Positions 26,945 to 35,304 are shown, numbered from the stretch's first letter. The stretch: DNA of 64,000 nt from Actinomadura citrea (GCF_013409045.1 NZ_JACCBT010000001.1:7790669-7854668); one strand, 5' to 3'. Numbers and translations are program-made. Notes: generated by a model from the letters alone, not told the origin.

Positions 26945-27017
26945 CGGTCTGCTGGACATCCGCAGGGCGGCCGGGCGATGGTCGACACGGGTGCAGGAAT
27001 AGCGGACGGTGGTCGTC

Positions 27018-27869
27018 ATGAACAACGGGGGGCCTCGGTTTTCCCGAGCGGACACTCCCGTGGGCGCGAGGACGCTCGCGGGGACGGGCGTCCGGGAGGG
27101 CAGACACCACGACCGCCGTGACCGGACGGGGACGTCCGACCGCGGCGGGCAGGCGCTGTGGCGGCGGCGGCTGCGGCACGACATCCGGCACGAACTCGGC
27201 ACGATCATCATGCTGGCCTCGGCCGTCGCCGTCGCGGAGGACGTCGGCGACACCAGCCGGGCCCGCATCGACCAGCTGCTCGGCGAGACCCGGTGGCTCG
27301 ACCACCTGCTGCGCCGGCTCGACGAGGACGACGACCATCCGACGCCCGCCCCGGAACGGATCCGGGTGGACGACCTCACCGCCGAGGTCGTCACCGGCAT
27401 GCGGCTCGTCACCCCGCACGAGATACGCCTCACCACCGGTGAGGCGTGGGCGCACATGGACCCGGTCGCCTTGTGGCGCGCGGTCCGGAACGTCCTCGAG
27501 AACGCGTGCCGCCTCGCGGAGGGACGCGTGGACGTGCACGTCGAGGCCGCGCAGGGCCGGCTCGTCATCCAGGTCGACGACGATGGCCCCGGGTTCGGCG
27601 CGGGCTGGGGGACACCGGAGGGGCGGCGCCCGGCCCGGCCCGGCCTGGCGTCGCTGGGACTCGGCATCGTCCACGACCTCATCTCCGGGTACGGCGGCAC
27701 CCTGGAGATCCGCACCTGCGAGATGGGCGGGGCGCGCGTCCGCATGCTGCTGCCGGCGGCGCCGCCCCCGGAGGACCGCCCGGCGGGCGCCCTCGCCGAC
27801 GCCTACCCCGACGCGCGTCCCGACGCGCGTCCCGACGCGCACTCCGACGACTGGCGGCCGTACCCATGA
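27018..27869 (+). CDS. Soluble sensor histidine kinase without sensor domain
   Basis: This 283-residue kinase has no membrane helix. The dimerisation/phosphoacceptor region reads LRHDIRHELGTIIMLAS, followed by the ATP domain: N box AVRNVLENACRLAE, G1 DDDGPGFG, and the G2-like LGLGIVHDLISGYGG. The first ~50 residues are basic and unstructured, so input must come from a partner or the cytoplasm. The C-terminus contains three 12-base tandem repeats (PDAR units). Its stop overlaps the response regulator start (ATGA), so they are a cognate pair. GTG 27009 is a possible start three codons earlier. Confidence 0.82.
   Translation: MNNGGPRFSRADTPVGARTLAGTGVREGRHHDRRDRTGTSDRGGQALWRRRLRHDIRHELGTIIMLASAVAVAEDVGDTSRARIDQLLGETRWLDHLLRRLDEDDDHPTPAPERIRVDDLTAEVVTGMRLVTPHEIRLTTGEAWAHMDPVALWRAVRNVLENACRLAEGRVDVHVEAAQGRLVIQVDDDGPGFGAGWGTPEGRRPARPGLASLGLGIVHDLISGYGGTLEIRTCEMGGARVRMLLPAAPPPEDRPAGALADAYPDARPDARPDAHSDDWRPYP
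27807..27842 (+). repeat. Three 12-bp tandem repeats in the histidine kinase C-terminus
   Basis: CCCGACGCGCGT occurs at 27807 and 27819, with a third copy at 27831 ending AC, encoding PDAR-PDAR-PDAH. This in-frame microrepeat can change length by slippage without breaking the gene. Confidence 0.75.
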
Positions 27870-28513
27870 GGATGGTCATCTGCGACGACCACGCGGTCTT
27901 CGCCGAATCCCTGTCCCTGGTGCTGACGAACGCCGGGCACAGCGTCGTGGAGGTCACCTACTCCCCCGCCGAGGCGCTGCCCGTGCTCCGGGCCAGGCGG
28001 CCCGACCTCTGCCTCATCGACCTGCAGTTCCCGTCCGGCACCGCGCTCGAATGGATGCCGCGGTTGCGCGGCTCGTCCCCGCGGACGAGGTTCGTCGTGC
28101 TGACCGGATTCCTGGAGCGGCCGGTGCTGGAGGCGGGCCTCGCGGCCGGCGTCCGCGGGTTCGCGCACAAGGGGCAGCAGGCCGGCGACATCCTCGCCGT
28201 GCTGCGCCGCGTCGCGGACGACGAGATCGTCGTCGACCAGGAGATCCGCCGGGGCGACGGACGGCGGCGCGACCAGGCGCGGAAGTTCGCACGGTTCCTC
28301 ACGCCCCGGGAACGCGAGGTGCTGACGCGGCTGGCACGCGGCGAGTCCACCCAGATGCTCGCCAAGGCGATGGGGGTGACGCGCAGCACGGCGCGCAGCC
28401 ACGTCCAGAGCGTGCTGAGCAAGCTGGGGGTGCACTCGCAGCGGGAGGCGGTGATCGAAGCCGCCCGGCACGGCCTGGTCAGCGTGGAGACCGGAGAGTG
28501 GCTCGCGGGATAG
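27866..28513 (+). CDS. NarL/LuxR-type response regulator, partner of the soluble kinase
   Basis: The 215-residue protein has a receiver domain (MRMVICDDHAVFAESLSL, phospho-Asp in LCLIDLQFPSG, Lys in GFAHKGQQ) and a LuxR HTH (FLTPREREVLTRLARGESTQMLAKAMGVTRSTARSHVQSVLSKLG). Its ATG overlaps the kinase stop. It may regulate the adjacent P450/esterase genes or the divergent MBL-Rieske gene. Confidence 0.88.
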   Translation: MRMVICDDHAVFAESLSLVLTNAGHSVVEVTYSPAEALPVLRARRPDLCLIDLQFPSGTALEWMPRLRGSSPRTRFVVLTGFLERPVLEAGLAAGVRGFAHKGQQAGDILAVLRRVADDEIVVDQEIRRGDGRRRDQARKFARFLTPREREVLTRLARGESTQMLAKAMGVTRSTARSHVQSVLSKLGVHSQREAVIEAARHGLVSVETGEWLAG

Positions 28514-28579
28514 CCGGCGCGCGGTTTCGGCGGGATCCCCTGCGGGGACGGCCGAATCTGGCCCTTCAGGGTGCGACCG

Positions 28580-28589
28580 TAACGCGTTA
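28580..28589. promoter_or_regulatory. 10-bp perfect palindrome before the short P450 gene
   Basis: TAACGCGTTA lies 27 bases upstream of the P450 start and just before its GAGGAGG ribosome-binding site, in the 102-base gap after the response regulator. It could be an operator or part of the promoter; function unknown. Confidence 0.35.
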
Positions 28590-28615
28590 GCGTCTGCCTG
28601 GTAGAGGAGGTTCCC

Positions 28616-29488
28616 ATGCCTCAACGGCGAGGCACGCCGCCCATCTCCGACGCGGGGGTCCTCGACTGCCCGGACGCCTACGTGCGCGGGGTCCCCTACG
28701 ACAGGCTCGAAAGGCTCCGGACGCGGACGCCGGTGGTGTGGCTGGACGGGCGCACGGCGGGACGGCCGGGCGCCTGGGCCGTGCTGCGCCACCGCGACGT
28801 CCGGCATGCGCTCGCGCACCCCGAGTTGTTCTCGCCGCAGGTGGACGGCGTCGTGCACGGGCCGCTGAGCGGGGACGAGCCGCCGGGCGAGGCCGCGCTG
28901 ATCGACATGGATCCGCCGGCGGAGGCGATGCTCGCGCGGATCCCGTCGCGGGAGAAGGTCGACTTCGTCCGCGAGGTCGCCCGCGACCTTCCCGAGACGC
29001 TGCGCAACACCCTCGCCGGCGGCCTGCACGCGCTGCTGCGCCACCCCGCCGAGTACGTCCGGCTCCGCGAGGGGCGGCGCGACGATGCGCTCATCGACAG
29101 CGCGGTCGAGGAGATGCTGCGCTGGTGGACGCCGGTGCTGCACGTCCGGCGCACCGTCCGGCGCGGCACGGTCATGGGCGATGTGCCGCTGCTCGCGGGC
29201 GAGGAGGTCATGCTGTGGCTGGTCTCCGCGAACCACGACGACGGGGTGTTCCCCGAGCCGGGGCGCTTCGTCCCCGACCGGTTCCTCGGGGACGCCCCGC
29301 CCCATCTGTGCTTCGGGTTCGGTCACCGCGCCTGCCTGGGCGCGCAGCTCGCGCGGGTGCATCTGCGCGCGCTGCTCGTCGCCCTGCTCGAACGTCCCGG
29401 CCTGCCGCGGTCGGCGGGCGAGCCGGTGATGCTGCGGTCGAGCGCCCGGCACGGGTTCGCGCACCTGCCCGTCCGCTGGGTCCGCTGA
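28616..29488 (+). CDS. Internally deleted cytochrome P450 (290 residues, I-helix centre missing)
   Basis: The C-terminal half is normal: ExxR in EEMLRWWTPVL, the EPGRFVPDRF region, and heme loop FGFGHRACLGAQLARV with Cys240. The N-terminal part also matches P450s (YDRLERLRTRTPVVWLD, VLRHRDVRHALAHPELFS). Two segments are missing in frame. After MDPPAEAM there is no HTRxRRLV C-helix block. VREVARDLP then runs straight into ETLRNTLAGGLHALLRHP, which looks like the second half of helix I. The acid/Thr oxygen-activation motif is therefore gone and the length is about 100 residues short. The reading frame, GAGGAGG site and codon bias are intact, so a retained non-monooxygenase role or a recent decay product are both possible. 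Confidence 0.8.
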   Translation: MPQRRGTPPISDAGVLDCPDAYVRGVPYDRLERLRTRTPVVWLDGRTAGRPGAWAVLRHRDVRHALAHPELFSPQVDGVVHGPLSGDEPPGEAALIDMDPPAEAMLARIPSREKVDFVREVARDLPETLRNTLAGGLHALLRHPAEYVRLREGRRDDALIDSAVEEMLRWWTPVLHVRRTVRRGTVMGDVPLLAGEEVMLWLVSANHDDGVFPEPGRFVPDRFLGDAPPHLCFGFGHRACLGAQLARVHLRALLVALLERPGLPRSAGEPVMLRSSARHGFAHLPVRWVR

Positions 29489-29519
29489 ACCTTCTCCGCC
29501 CCTCGGGCGTAGTAGGTGC

Positions 29520-30653
29520 GTGGGACTCACGAGCCCGGGGACGCTGAGCCTGCTCATCCTGCTGGCCTTCGGCTGCATGGCCGCGACCGTGCGGGCCTGG
29601 CCGCGTGCCGCGGCGCCCGGGCACCGGGCCGTGGGAGCCCGCGCGCTGATGCTGGTGGGCTGCCAGTCGTCCGTCCTGCTCACGCTGGTGGCGGCCCTGA
29701 ACGCGCACTACCTGTTCTACGGGTCGTGGACGGACCTGCTGAGCGCCGCCGGCGGAGGCGCCCAGGCGCACCGCCCGGCCGGAGGGAACGCGGCCGCCGC
29801 GACCCGGGTCGTGCGGACGGTGCAGGCCGGCCTCGACCCGGGACCGCGCGCCGAGCACGTCCCGGCGAAGGACGGCCAGGTCGAGCGCCTCGACATCCGC
29901 GGCGTCCGGACGGGCCTGGCCTCGCAGGCGTACGTGTACCTGCCGCCGCAGTACTTCCAGCGCGCCTCCGCCGCCCGCCGCTTCCCGGTCGTGATCCTGC
30001 TGGCCGGGTACCCGGCGGCGGACCGGCTCGTGTGGATCCGTCAGGGTCACGTGCCCGAGGACGCCGCGCGGGCGCAGGCACGGGGGCGGATCCAGCCGAT
30101 GATCTACGTGATGATGCGGCCGACCGTGGTGCGGGGCTGGGACACCGAGTGCGCCGACGTGCCCGGCGGACCCCAGGTCGAGACGTTCTTCGCCCAGGAC
30201 GTCCCCGAGGCGGTCGCCGGGACCTACCGCGTGCCGCGGGACCGGAGCGGATGGGCGCTCGCCGGGTACTCCACCGGCGGGTTCTGCGCCGCGAAGCTGG
30301 CGATGCTCCACTCCGACCGGTTCTCCGCCGCCGTCAGCATGGCCGGGCACTTCGACGCGCTGATGGACCCGACGACCCGCGACCTGTACGGCGGGAGCAG
30401 GGCCGTGCGGAGGAGCGACGACCTGGTCTGGCGGCTACGGAACCTTCCGGCGCCGCCGGTGTCGATCCTGGTGGCGTCGGCGGACGTCGGCGAGAAGACG
30501 TTCCCGTCGGCGCAGAGGTTCATGCGGGCCGCGCGTCCTCCGCTGGTCGTGGACAAGGTGCTGCTGCGCAGCGGCGGACACAACTTCAAGACGTTCCGCA
30601 AGTACATCCCGCCGTCCGTCCGGTGGCTGAGCGCGCGGCTGCGGGGCGAGTGA
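29520..30653 (+). CDS. Membrane-anchored alpha/beta-hydrolase esterase (antigen 85/esterase D-like)
   Basis: The 377-residue protein has two N-terminal membrane helices (about 7-25 and 42-62) and an extracytoplasmic alpha/beta-hydrolase domain (AYVYLPPQYF, FPVVILLAGYPA). The nucleophile elbow is GYSTGG with Ser251, and the probable catalytic His is H354 in SGGHNFKTF. The fold resembles the secreted esterase/mycolyltransferase group. The GTG start at 29520 lacks a clear SD site. It is directly followed by a paralog that has lost these residues. Confidence 0.8.
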   Translation: MGLTSPGTLSLLILLAFGCMAATVRAWPRAAAPGHRAVGARALMLVGCQSSVLLTLVAALNAHYLFYGSWTDLLSAAGGGAQAHRPAGGNAAAATRVVRTVQAGLDPGPRAEHVPAKDGQVERLDIRGVRTGLASQAYVYLPPQYFQRASAARRFPVVILLAGYPAADRLVWIRQGHVPEDAARAQARGRIQPMIYVMMRPTVVRGWDTECADVPGGPQVETFFAQDVPEAVAGTYRVPRDRSGWALAGYSTGGFCAAKLAMLHSDRFSAAVSMAGHFDALMDPTTRDLYGGSRAVRRSDDLVWRLRNLPAPPVSILVASADVGEKTFPSAQRFMRAARPPLVVDKVLLRSGGHNFKTFRKYIPPSVRWLSARLRGE

Positions 30654-30688
30654 CATGGAACCGGTGCGCTGACATGGAACCGGTGAGC
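30651..30688 (+). repeat. Tandem duplication spanning the stop of one esterase gene and the start of the next
   Basis: A 16-base sequence (TGACATGGAACCGGTG) occurs at 30651 and again at 30670, a 19-base period. The first copy supplies the stop codon of the upstream gene and an ATG that reads MEPVR then stops. The second copy holds the real start of the next gene, MEPVSA. The result is a five-codon mini-frame immediately before the start. Confidence 0.85.
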
Positions 30689-31735
30689 GCGACCCTCATC
30701 GGCCCCGTATGCCTGCTGGCGCTGGGCTGCGCGGTCGCGGCCGTCGTCCTGTGGCGGCGGCTCGCGGGGGCGGGCGTCCGGGCCGTGCTGGCGCGCTCCG
30801 GGCTCCTGCTGGCCACGCAGGCCGCGCTCACCGCGTCGATCGTGCTGCTGGCCAACCGGTACTTCGTGTTCTACGCGACGTGGAACGACCTGCTCGGCCA
30901 CGATCCCGCGCACCTCCGGGTCCAGCACGTCCAGCCGCAGCGCCCGGCGGGACGCCCCGTGGAGCGCACCACCACGGGCCTCGGCCCGAAGCGGGCGGGC
31001 CACAGGCCGGACCCCGCCGAGGACGGACGGGTCGACCGCCTGACCATCCACGGCGCGCGCAGCGGCGTGGACGCCGAAGCGTACGTCTACCTCCCGCCGC
31101 GGTACTTCCAGCAGACCGAGCGGCTGCCCGTGGTCGTCCTCCTGGGGGACGGCGCGCCCGCGGACCGGCTGCGGGACGCCGGCCCGCCCCGCACCGCCGG
31201 AGGGACGCAGCCCATGGTGTACGCGATGGTGCGGCTCACCGGCGCCGCCGACTGCATGGACGTGCCAGGGCGGCGCCCCACGCTCGGCGAGACCTACCTC
31301 ACGCAGGACCTCCCCGAGGCCCTGGCCTCGCAGTACCGGGTGGCGGAGTCCCGCGAGGGATGGGGCGCGGCGGGGACGGGCGAGGGCGGGTGGTGCGCGG
31401 CGCGGCTGGCGATGCTGCGCTCCGACCGGTTCGCCGCCGCCGCGAGCCTGGGCGGCCGGTTCGGCGCGCCGGACGGCGACCTCTACGGCGGCAGCGAGCG
31501 CTACCGGCTCGGCAACGACCTGCTGTGGCGGCTCCAGAACGTCCCGCCGCCCCCGGTGTCGATCCTGGTCGCGGCCGGGAGGGGCGACGAGCAGGCCCGG
31601 CGGTTCGCCGCGCTGGCGCGCCCGCCGATGCGCGTCGAGACGTCCCCGGTGGACGGCTCCCCCGCGTCCCCCTCCGAGGTCGCGTCCGTCCTGACGTGGC
31701 TGGGAGCACGGCTCCGGATACCTCCCGCGGAGTAG
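30674..31735 (+). CDS. Catalytically inactive esterase paralog (pseudo-hydrolase)
   Basis: This 353-residue protein aligns end to end with its upstream neighbour: two N-terminal helices, VDAEAYVYLPPRYFQQ, then WGAAGTGEGGWCAARLAMLRSDRF against WALAGYSTGGFCAAKLAMLHSDRF. The nucleophile Ser is replaced by Gly236. The GGHNF histidine segment is replaced by DGSPASPSEV. It therefore cannot use the normal Ser-His mechanism, yet the rest is well kept and there is no frameshift. It may bind a ligand or partner the active paralog. Confidence 0.8.
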   Translation: MEPVSATLIGPVCLLALGCAVAAVVLWRRLAGAGVRAVLARSGLLLATQAALTASIVLLANRYFVFYATWNDLLGHDPAHLRVQHVQPQRPAGRPVERTTTGLGPKRAGHRPDPAEDGRVDRLTIHGARSGVDAEAYVYLPPRYFQQTERLPVVVLLGDGAPADRLRDAGPPRTAGGTQPMVYAMVRLTGAADCMDVPGRRPTLGETYLTQDLPEALASQYRVAESREGWGAAGTGEGGWCAARLAMLRSDRFAAAASLGGRFGAPDGDLYGGSERYRLGNDLLWRLQNVPPPPVSILVAAGRGDEQARRFAALARPPMRVETSPVDGSPASPSEVASVLTWLGARLRIPPAE

Positions 31736-31793
31736 GGACGCTGACTCCCCGGGGCCGACGTGGCGCCGGGGGCCCATGACTTAACGTGCAGGG

Positions 31794-33077
31794 ATGAGCA
31801 CTTCGCCGCCGCGCTGGCCGCGGCCCGCCGCGTGGCCGGTGTGGGTCGTCCCGCTGCTGGTCGCGTTCCTCCAGGTGGGCGGGTCGCTGGGCGCGCAGGG
31901 CGACCGGTCGTCCGGGGGAAGGAGCGGCGGCCCGCCCTGGGAGCACGGGAGCGAGTCCCTCGGGCACACCGACCTGGACGCGCTCGGCTTCGCGCTGCTC
32001 CTCGCCGGACCCGCCCTGCTGCTGTTCCGGCGCCGGTACCCGGTGTTCACGGTGTGCTCCACCGCGGCCGTGACCGCCCTGTACTTCCTGCGCGCCTACA
32101 CCTACGGCCCGGCGCCGCTGGCCCTGGCCGTCGCGATGATGGCCGCCGTCGTCGCCGGGCGACGGCTGCTGGTCTGGGCGGGGACGGGCATCGGCCTCGC
32201 CGCGTTCTTCGGCCTCACCGCGTTGATCGGCGTCCCGGCCGCCGAGCGCGGTCAGGACGGCCCGTTCCCGGTGGAGGAGCCGACGCTCGGCGGGTCGAGC
32301 TTCGTGGTCGGCTGGGCGCTGGTGGTGCTGGTCACCGCGGAGCTGATCCGGATGCGCGGGCAGCGCGCCGCCGAGACCGCCCGCACGCGTGCCGAGGAGG
32401 AGCGCCGCCAGGCCAGCGAGGAGCGGCTGCTGATGGCCCGCGAGCTGCACGACGTGCTCGCGCACAACATCTCGATGATCAACGTGCAGGCGGGCGTGGC
32501 GCTGCACCTGCTGGACGAGAACCCCGAGCAGGCCCGGACGGCGCTCGCCGCCATCAAGGACGCCAGCAAGGAGGCCCTCACCGAGATGCGCGGGGTCATC
32601 GGCGCGCTGCGGGCGCAGGGCGAGACCGCGCCACGCGCCCCGACCGCCGGGCTCGGCGGGCTGGACGACCTGCTGGCCCGCGCGCGGTCCGCGGGGCTGG
32701 ACGTCGAGGCCGAGTTCACCGGGGAGCGGCGGCCGCTGCCCGCCGGCGCCGACCTGGCGGCGTTCCGGATCGTCCAGGAGTCGCTGACCAACGTGACCCG
32801 CCATGCCGGTCCCGGCCCGGTGACGGCGAGGGTCCGCATCGCCTACGGTGAGCACGAGATCGTGGTGGAGGTCGAGGACGACGGCCGGGGCGTGTCGCCG
32901 CTGGACGACCGGCCGGGCGGCAGCGGCATCCGCGGCATGCGCGAGCGGGCCGCCGCGCTCGGCGGCGCGTTCGCCGCCGGCCCGCGGACCGGCGGCGGGT
33001 TCGGCGTGCGGGCGCGGCTGCCGCTGGACGCCGGCCCGGATGCCGGGGCGGCCGGGCCCGAGGGAGATGCGCGATGA
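31794..33077 (+). CDS. Membrane sensor histidine kinase (HisKA_3 family)
   Basis: The 427-residue protein has about four to five hydrophobic segments in residues 15-185, then a coiled coil and the HisKA_3 dimerisation domain ARELHDVLAHNISMINVQAGVALHLL with the phospho-His. The ATPase domain has the N box FRIVQESLTNVTRHA, VEDDGRGV and GSGIRGMRERAAALGG. This is the NarX/DesK/LiaS-like class that senses through its membrane part. The stop overlaps the regulator start (ATGA). Confidence 0.9.
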   Translation: MSTSPPRWPRPAAWPVWVVPLLVAFLQVGGSLGAQGDRSSGGRSGGPPWEHGSESLGHTDLDALGFALLLAGPALLLFRRRYPVFTVCSTAAVTALYFLRAYTYGPAPLALAVAMMAAVVAGRRLLVWAGTGIGLAAFFGLTALIGVPAAERGQDGPFPVEEPTLGGSSFVVGWALVVLVTAELIRMRGQRAAETARTRAEEERRQASEERLLMARELHDVLAHNISMINVQAGVALHLLDENPEQARTALAAIKDASKEALTEMRGVIGALRAQGETAPRAPTAGLGGLDDLLARARSAGLDVEAEFTGERRPLPAGADLAAFRIVQESLTNVTRHAGPGPVTARVRIAYGEHEIVVEVEDDGRGVSPLDDRPGGSGIRGMRERAAALGGAFAAGPRTGGGFGVRARLPLDAGPDAGAAGPEGDAR

Positions 33078-33739
33078 TCAAGGTGCTGCTGGCCGACGAC
33101 CAGGTGCTGGTGCGGGCCGGGTTCCGGGCGCTGCTGGACGCGCAGCCCGACATCGAGGTCGCCGGGGAGGCGGGCGACGGCGAGGAGGCCGTGGCGCTGG
33201 CCCGCCGGCTGCGTCCCGACGTCATCCTGATGGACATCCGCATGCCCGGCCTGGACGGCCTGGAGGCGACCCGGAGGATCGCCTCCGACGAACGGCTGGA
33301 CGGCGTCCACATCGTGATCCTCACCACGTTCGAGCTGGACGAGTACGTGTTCGAGGCGCTGCGCGGCGGGGCGAGCGGGTTCCTGGTCAAGGACACCGAG
33401 CCGGTGGAGCTGATCCACGCCGTCCGGGCCGTCGCGGACGGGGACGCGCTGCTGTCACCCAGCGTCACCCGGCGCCTGATCGCCGAGTTCGCCGCGCGGG
33501 CCAAGGAGCCCGCGCCCTCGCCGCGGCTGAACGCGCTCACCGACCGGGAGCGGGAGGTCATGGCGCTGGTCGGCGAGGGACTGTCGAACGAGGAGATCGC
33601 CGCCCGGCTCGTGGTGAGCCCCGCCACGGCGAAAACGCACGTCAGCCGTACGATGGTGAAGCTCGGGGCGCGGGACCGGGCGCAGCTCGTGGTGTTCGCC
33701 TACGAGTCGGGACTGGTCAAACCGGGCTGGCTGCCCTAG
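33074..33739 (+). CDS. NarL/LuxR-type response regulator, partner of the membrane kinase
   Basis: The 221-residue protein has receiver motifs IKVLLADDQVLVRAGFR, phospho-Asp in DVILMDIRMPGLDGLE and Lys in GFLVKDTEPVEL. The HTH is LTDREREVMALVGEGLSNEEIAARLVVSPATAKTHVSRTMVKLG. It is translationally coupled to the kinase. Targets are not evident. Confidence 0.9.
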   Translation: MIKVLLADDQVLVRAGFRALLDAQPDIEVAGEAGDGEEAVALARRLRPDVILMDIRMPGLDGLEATRRIASDERLDGVHIVILTTFELDEYVFEALRGGASGFLVKDTEPVELIHAVRAVADGDALLSPSVTRRLIAEFAARAKEPAPSPRLNALTDREREVMALVGEGLSNEEIAARLVVSPATAKTHVSRTMVKLGARDRAQLVVFAYESGLVKPGWLP

Positions 33740-33827
33740 AAATTTTACTCTGCGGCGATTCATTGTTGTCGCTCGCAGGACCATGACAGGGTGGACGGCA
33801 CACGCCGTCACCGACGTGAGGAGTCCG

Positions 33828-34445
33828 GTGCCGCACGACGCGAGGATTCTGGCCGTCGACGACCGCGAGGAGAACCTCACCGCCCTCGCGGCGGTGCTCG
33901 ACGCGCTGCCGGTCGAGGTCGTGCCGGTCACCTCCGGCCAGGCCGCCCTGAAAGAGCTGCTGAACGACGACTTCGCGCTGATCCTGCTCGATGTCGTGAT
34001 GCCGGAGATGGACGGGTTCGAGACGGCCGAGCACATCAAGGCCCGGCCGCGCACCCGGGACGTCCCGATCATCTTCCTCACGGCGGGCGGCGGCACCGGC
34101 GAGCAGGCGTTCCGCGGGTACGCGGCGGGCGCCGTCGACTACCTCACCAAGCCGTTCGACCCGTGGCTGCTGCGCGCGAAGGTGTCGGTGTTCGTGGAGC
34201 TGCACCGGCGGAACCAGCAGCTCCAGCAGCAGGCCCGGCTGCTGCGCCAGACGCTGGAGGACGACGAGGGCGAGGGCGAGGGGTCTCCGGCGGGATGCGA
34301 CCGGCTCCTGGCGGCCCTGGACCAGCGGGTCGCCCGCATCGAGGCCGATGTCGCCCGGCTGCGGTCCGGCGAGCCGGCCGACGAGCTCGACGCCCACGTC
34401 GCCGATCTGCGGACGGCGCTGGACGCCCTGGCCGCGGGCGGCTGA
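33828..34445 (+). CDS. Single receiver-domain response regulator with coiled-coil tail
   Basis: The 205-residue protein starts MPHDARILAVDDREENLTALAAVLD, with phospho-Asp in ALILLDVVMPEMDGFETAE and Lys in YLTKPFDPWLLRAKV. This is a CheY/RpfG-style receiver usually paired with hybrid kinases. The C-terminal ~75 residues are a predicted coiled coil (ELHRRNQQLQQQARLLRQTLE, then a second Leu-rich helix). GTG 33828, preceded by GAGGAG, gives the conserved start; ATG 33783 would add 15 unrelated residues. It has no output domain. Confidence 0.82.
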   Translation: MPHDARILAVDDREENLTALAAVLDALPVEVVPVTSGQAALKELLNDDFALILLDVVMPEMDGFETAEHIKARPRTRDVPIIFLTAGGGTGEQAFRGYAAGAVDYLTKPFDPWLLRAKVSVFVELHRRNQQLQQQARLLRQTLEDDEGEGEGSPAGCDRLLAALDQRVARIEADVARLRSGEPADELDAHVADLRTALDALAAGG

Positions 34446-34648
34446 ACCTCTCCCCTCCCTTGCGGGTGCGGGGTTCCCGCACGCCCATCAGCGACTACTT
34501 GCCGTAGCCGCTCTCGACGCGGCGCCCACCGGACTCGGCGACGCCCCAAGAACATGATCTTGCAGGTCAGCCGACTGGAATCTTTTACCTTTGGTGATAC
34601 TTGTCCGGTTTGTCGCAAGTAAGTACTTGGGGGTAACTTGCACTCTGC

Positions 34649-34671
34649 GTCACACCAGTGACCCGCGTCAC
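34649..34671. promoter_or_regulatory. Alternating GTCAC/GTGAC half-sites before DUF6230
   Basis: GTCAC-acca-GTGAC-ccgc-GTCAC gives three half-sites spaced four bases apart, alternating in orientation, 40-62 bases upstream of the start. An AAGTACTT palindrome lies at 34621-34628. The whole 265-base gap after the receiver gene is probably a regulated promoter. Confidence 0.45.
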
Positions 34672-34710
34672 CGCGGTCCCCCACCGGACCACGAACCCCC
34701 GGAGGCCCCC

Positions 34711-35304
34711 ATGACCCCCTCGTCCGACGCCGCGCTCGGCCGCGTCCGCTGGAAGCGGTTCGCCGCGATCGCCGCCCCCGCCGCGATCGGCGCGGGCGCC
34801 CTGGTCCTGATGACCGCGCAGGGCGCGATCGCCTCCTCCTTCGCCGTCTCCGGCGGCAGCTTCAAGGTCAGCGCCGACTCGCTGAACGGGCAGGGGTTCG
34901 TCCAGTACGGCGGGGTCGACGCGGGCAAGGACGGCGCCAAGCACCCGGTGCAGATCTCCGGCATCAGGTCCGCGCAGATCCGCAACATGTGCCAGTCGGT
35001 GAAGGTCGGCCCGTTCACCCTGCGGCTGACCGCCGGCACCGGCGCCAAGCCCGTCGAGGCGAGCGACCTCGTCCTGGACGTGGAGCAGCTGAACGCCGAC
35101 GCCACGTTCTCCGACATGGAGATCGGCCGGGACGCGAGCACGCTCAGCAAGGGCCCGGACGGCGCGCAGGGCCCGGCGGGCATGTTCGGGCAGCAGGCGT
35201 CCACGATCGAGCTCCGCAACGTCAAGCAGGTCGCGTGGGCGACCACCGCCGGGACCTTCAAGCTGAACGACCTCAGCATGAAGCTCGGCGCCGAGTGCTT
35301 CTGA
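34711..35304 (+). CDS. DUF6230 family secreted protein
   Basis: The 197-residue protein has a basic start (RVRWKRF), a hydrophobic segment (residues ~17-41) and a beta-rich exported domain. It matches my memory of DUF6230 proteins, abundant in actinobacteria and often next to DUF6114. ATG 34711 has GGAGG five bases before it. Residues 55-97 (ADSL...NxxxxV) align without gaps with the C-terminal domain of the next gene. Function of the family is unknown; a cell-surface role is likely. Confidence 0.8.
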   Translation: MTPSSDAALGRVRWKRFAAIAAPAAIGAGALVLMTAQGAIASSFAVSGGSFKVSADSLNGQGFVQYGGVDAGKDGAKHPVQISGIRSAQIRNMCQSVKVGPFTLRLTAGTGAKPVEASDLVLDVEQLNADATFSDMEIGRDASTLSKGPDGAQGPAGMFGQQASTIELRNVKQVAWATTAGTFKLNDLSMKLGAECF

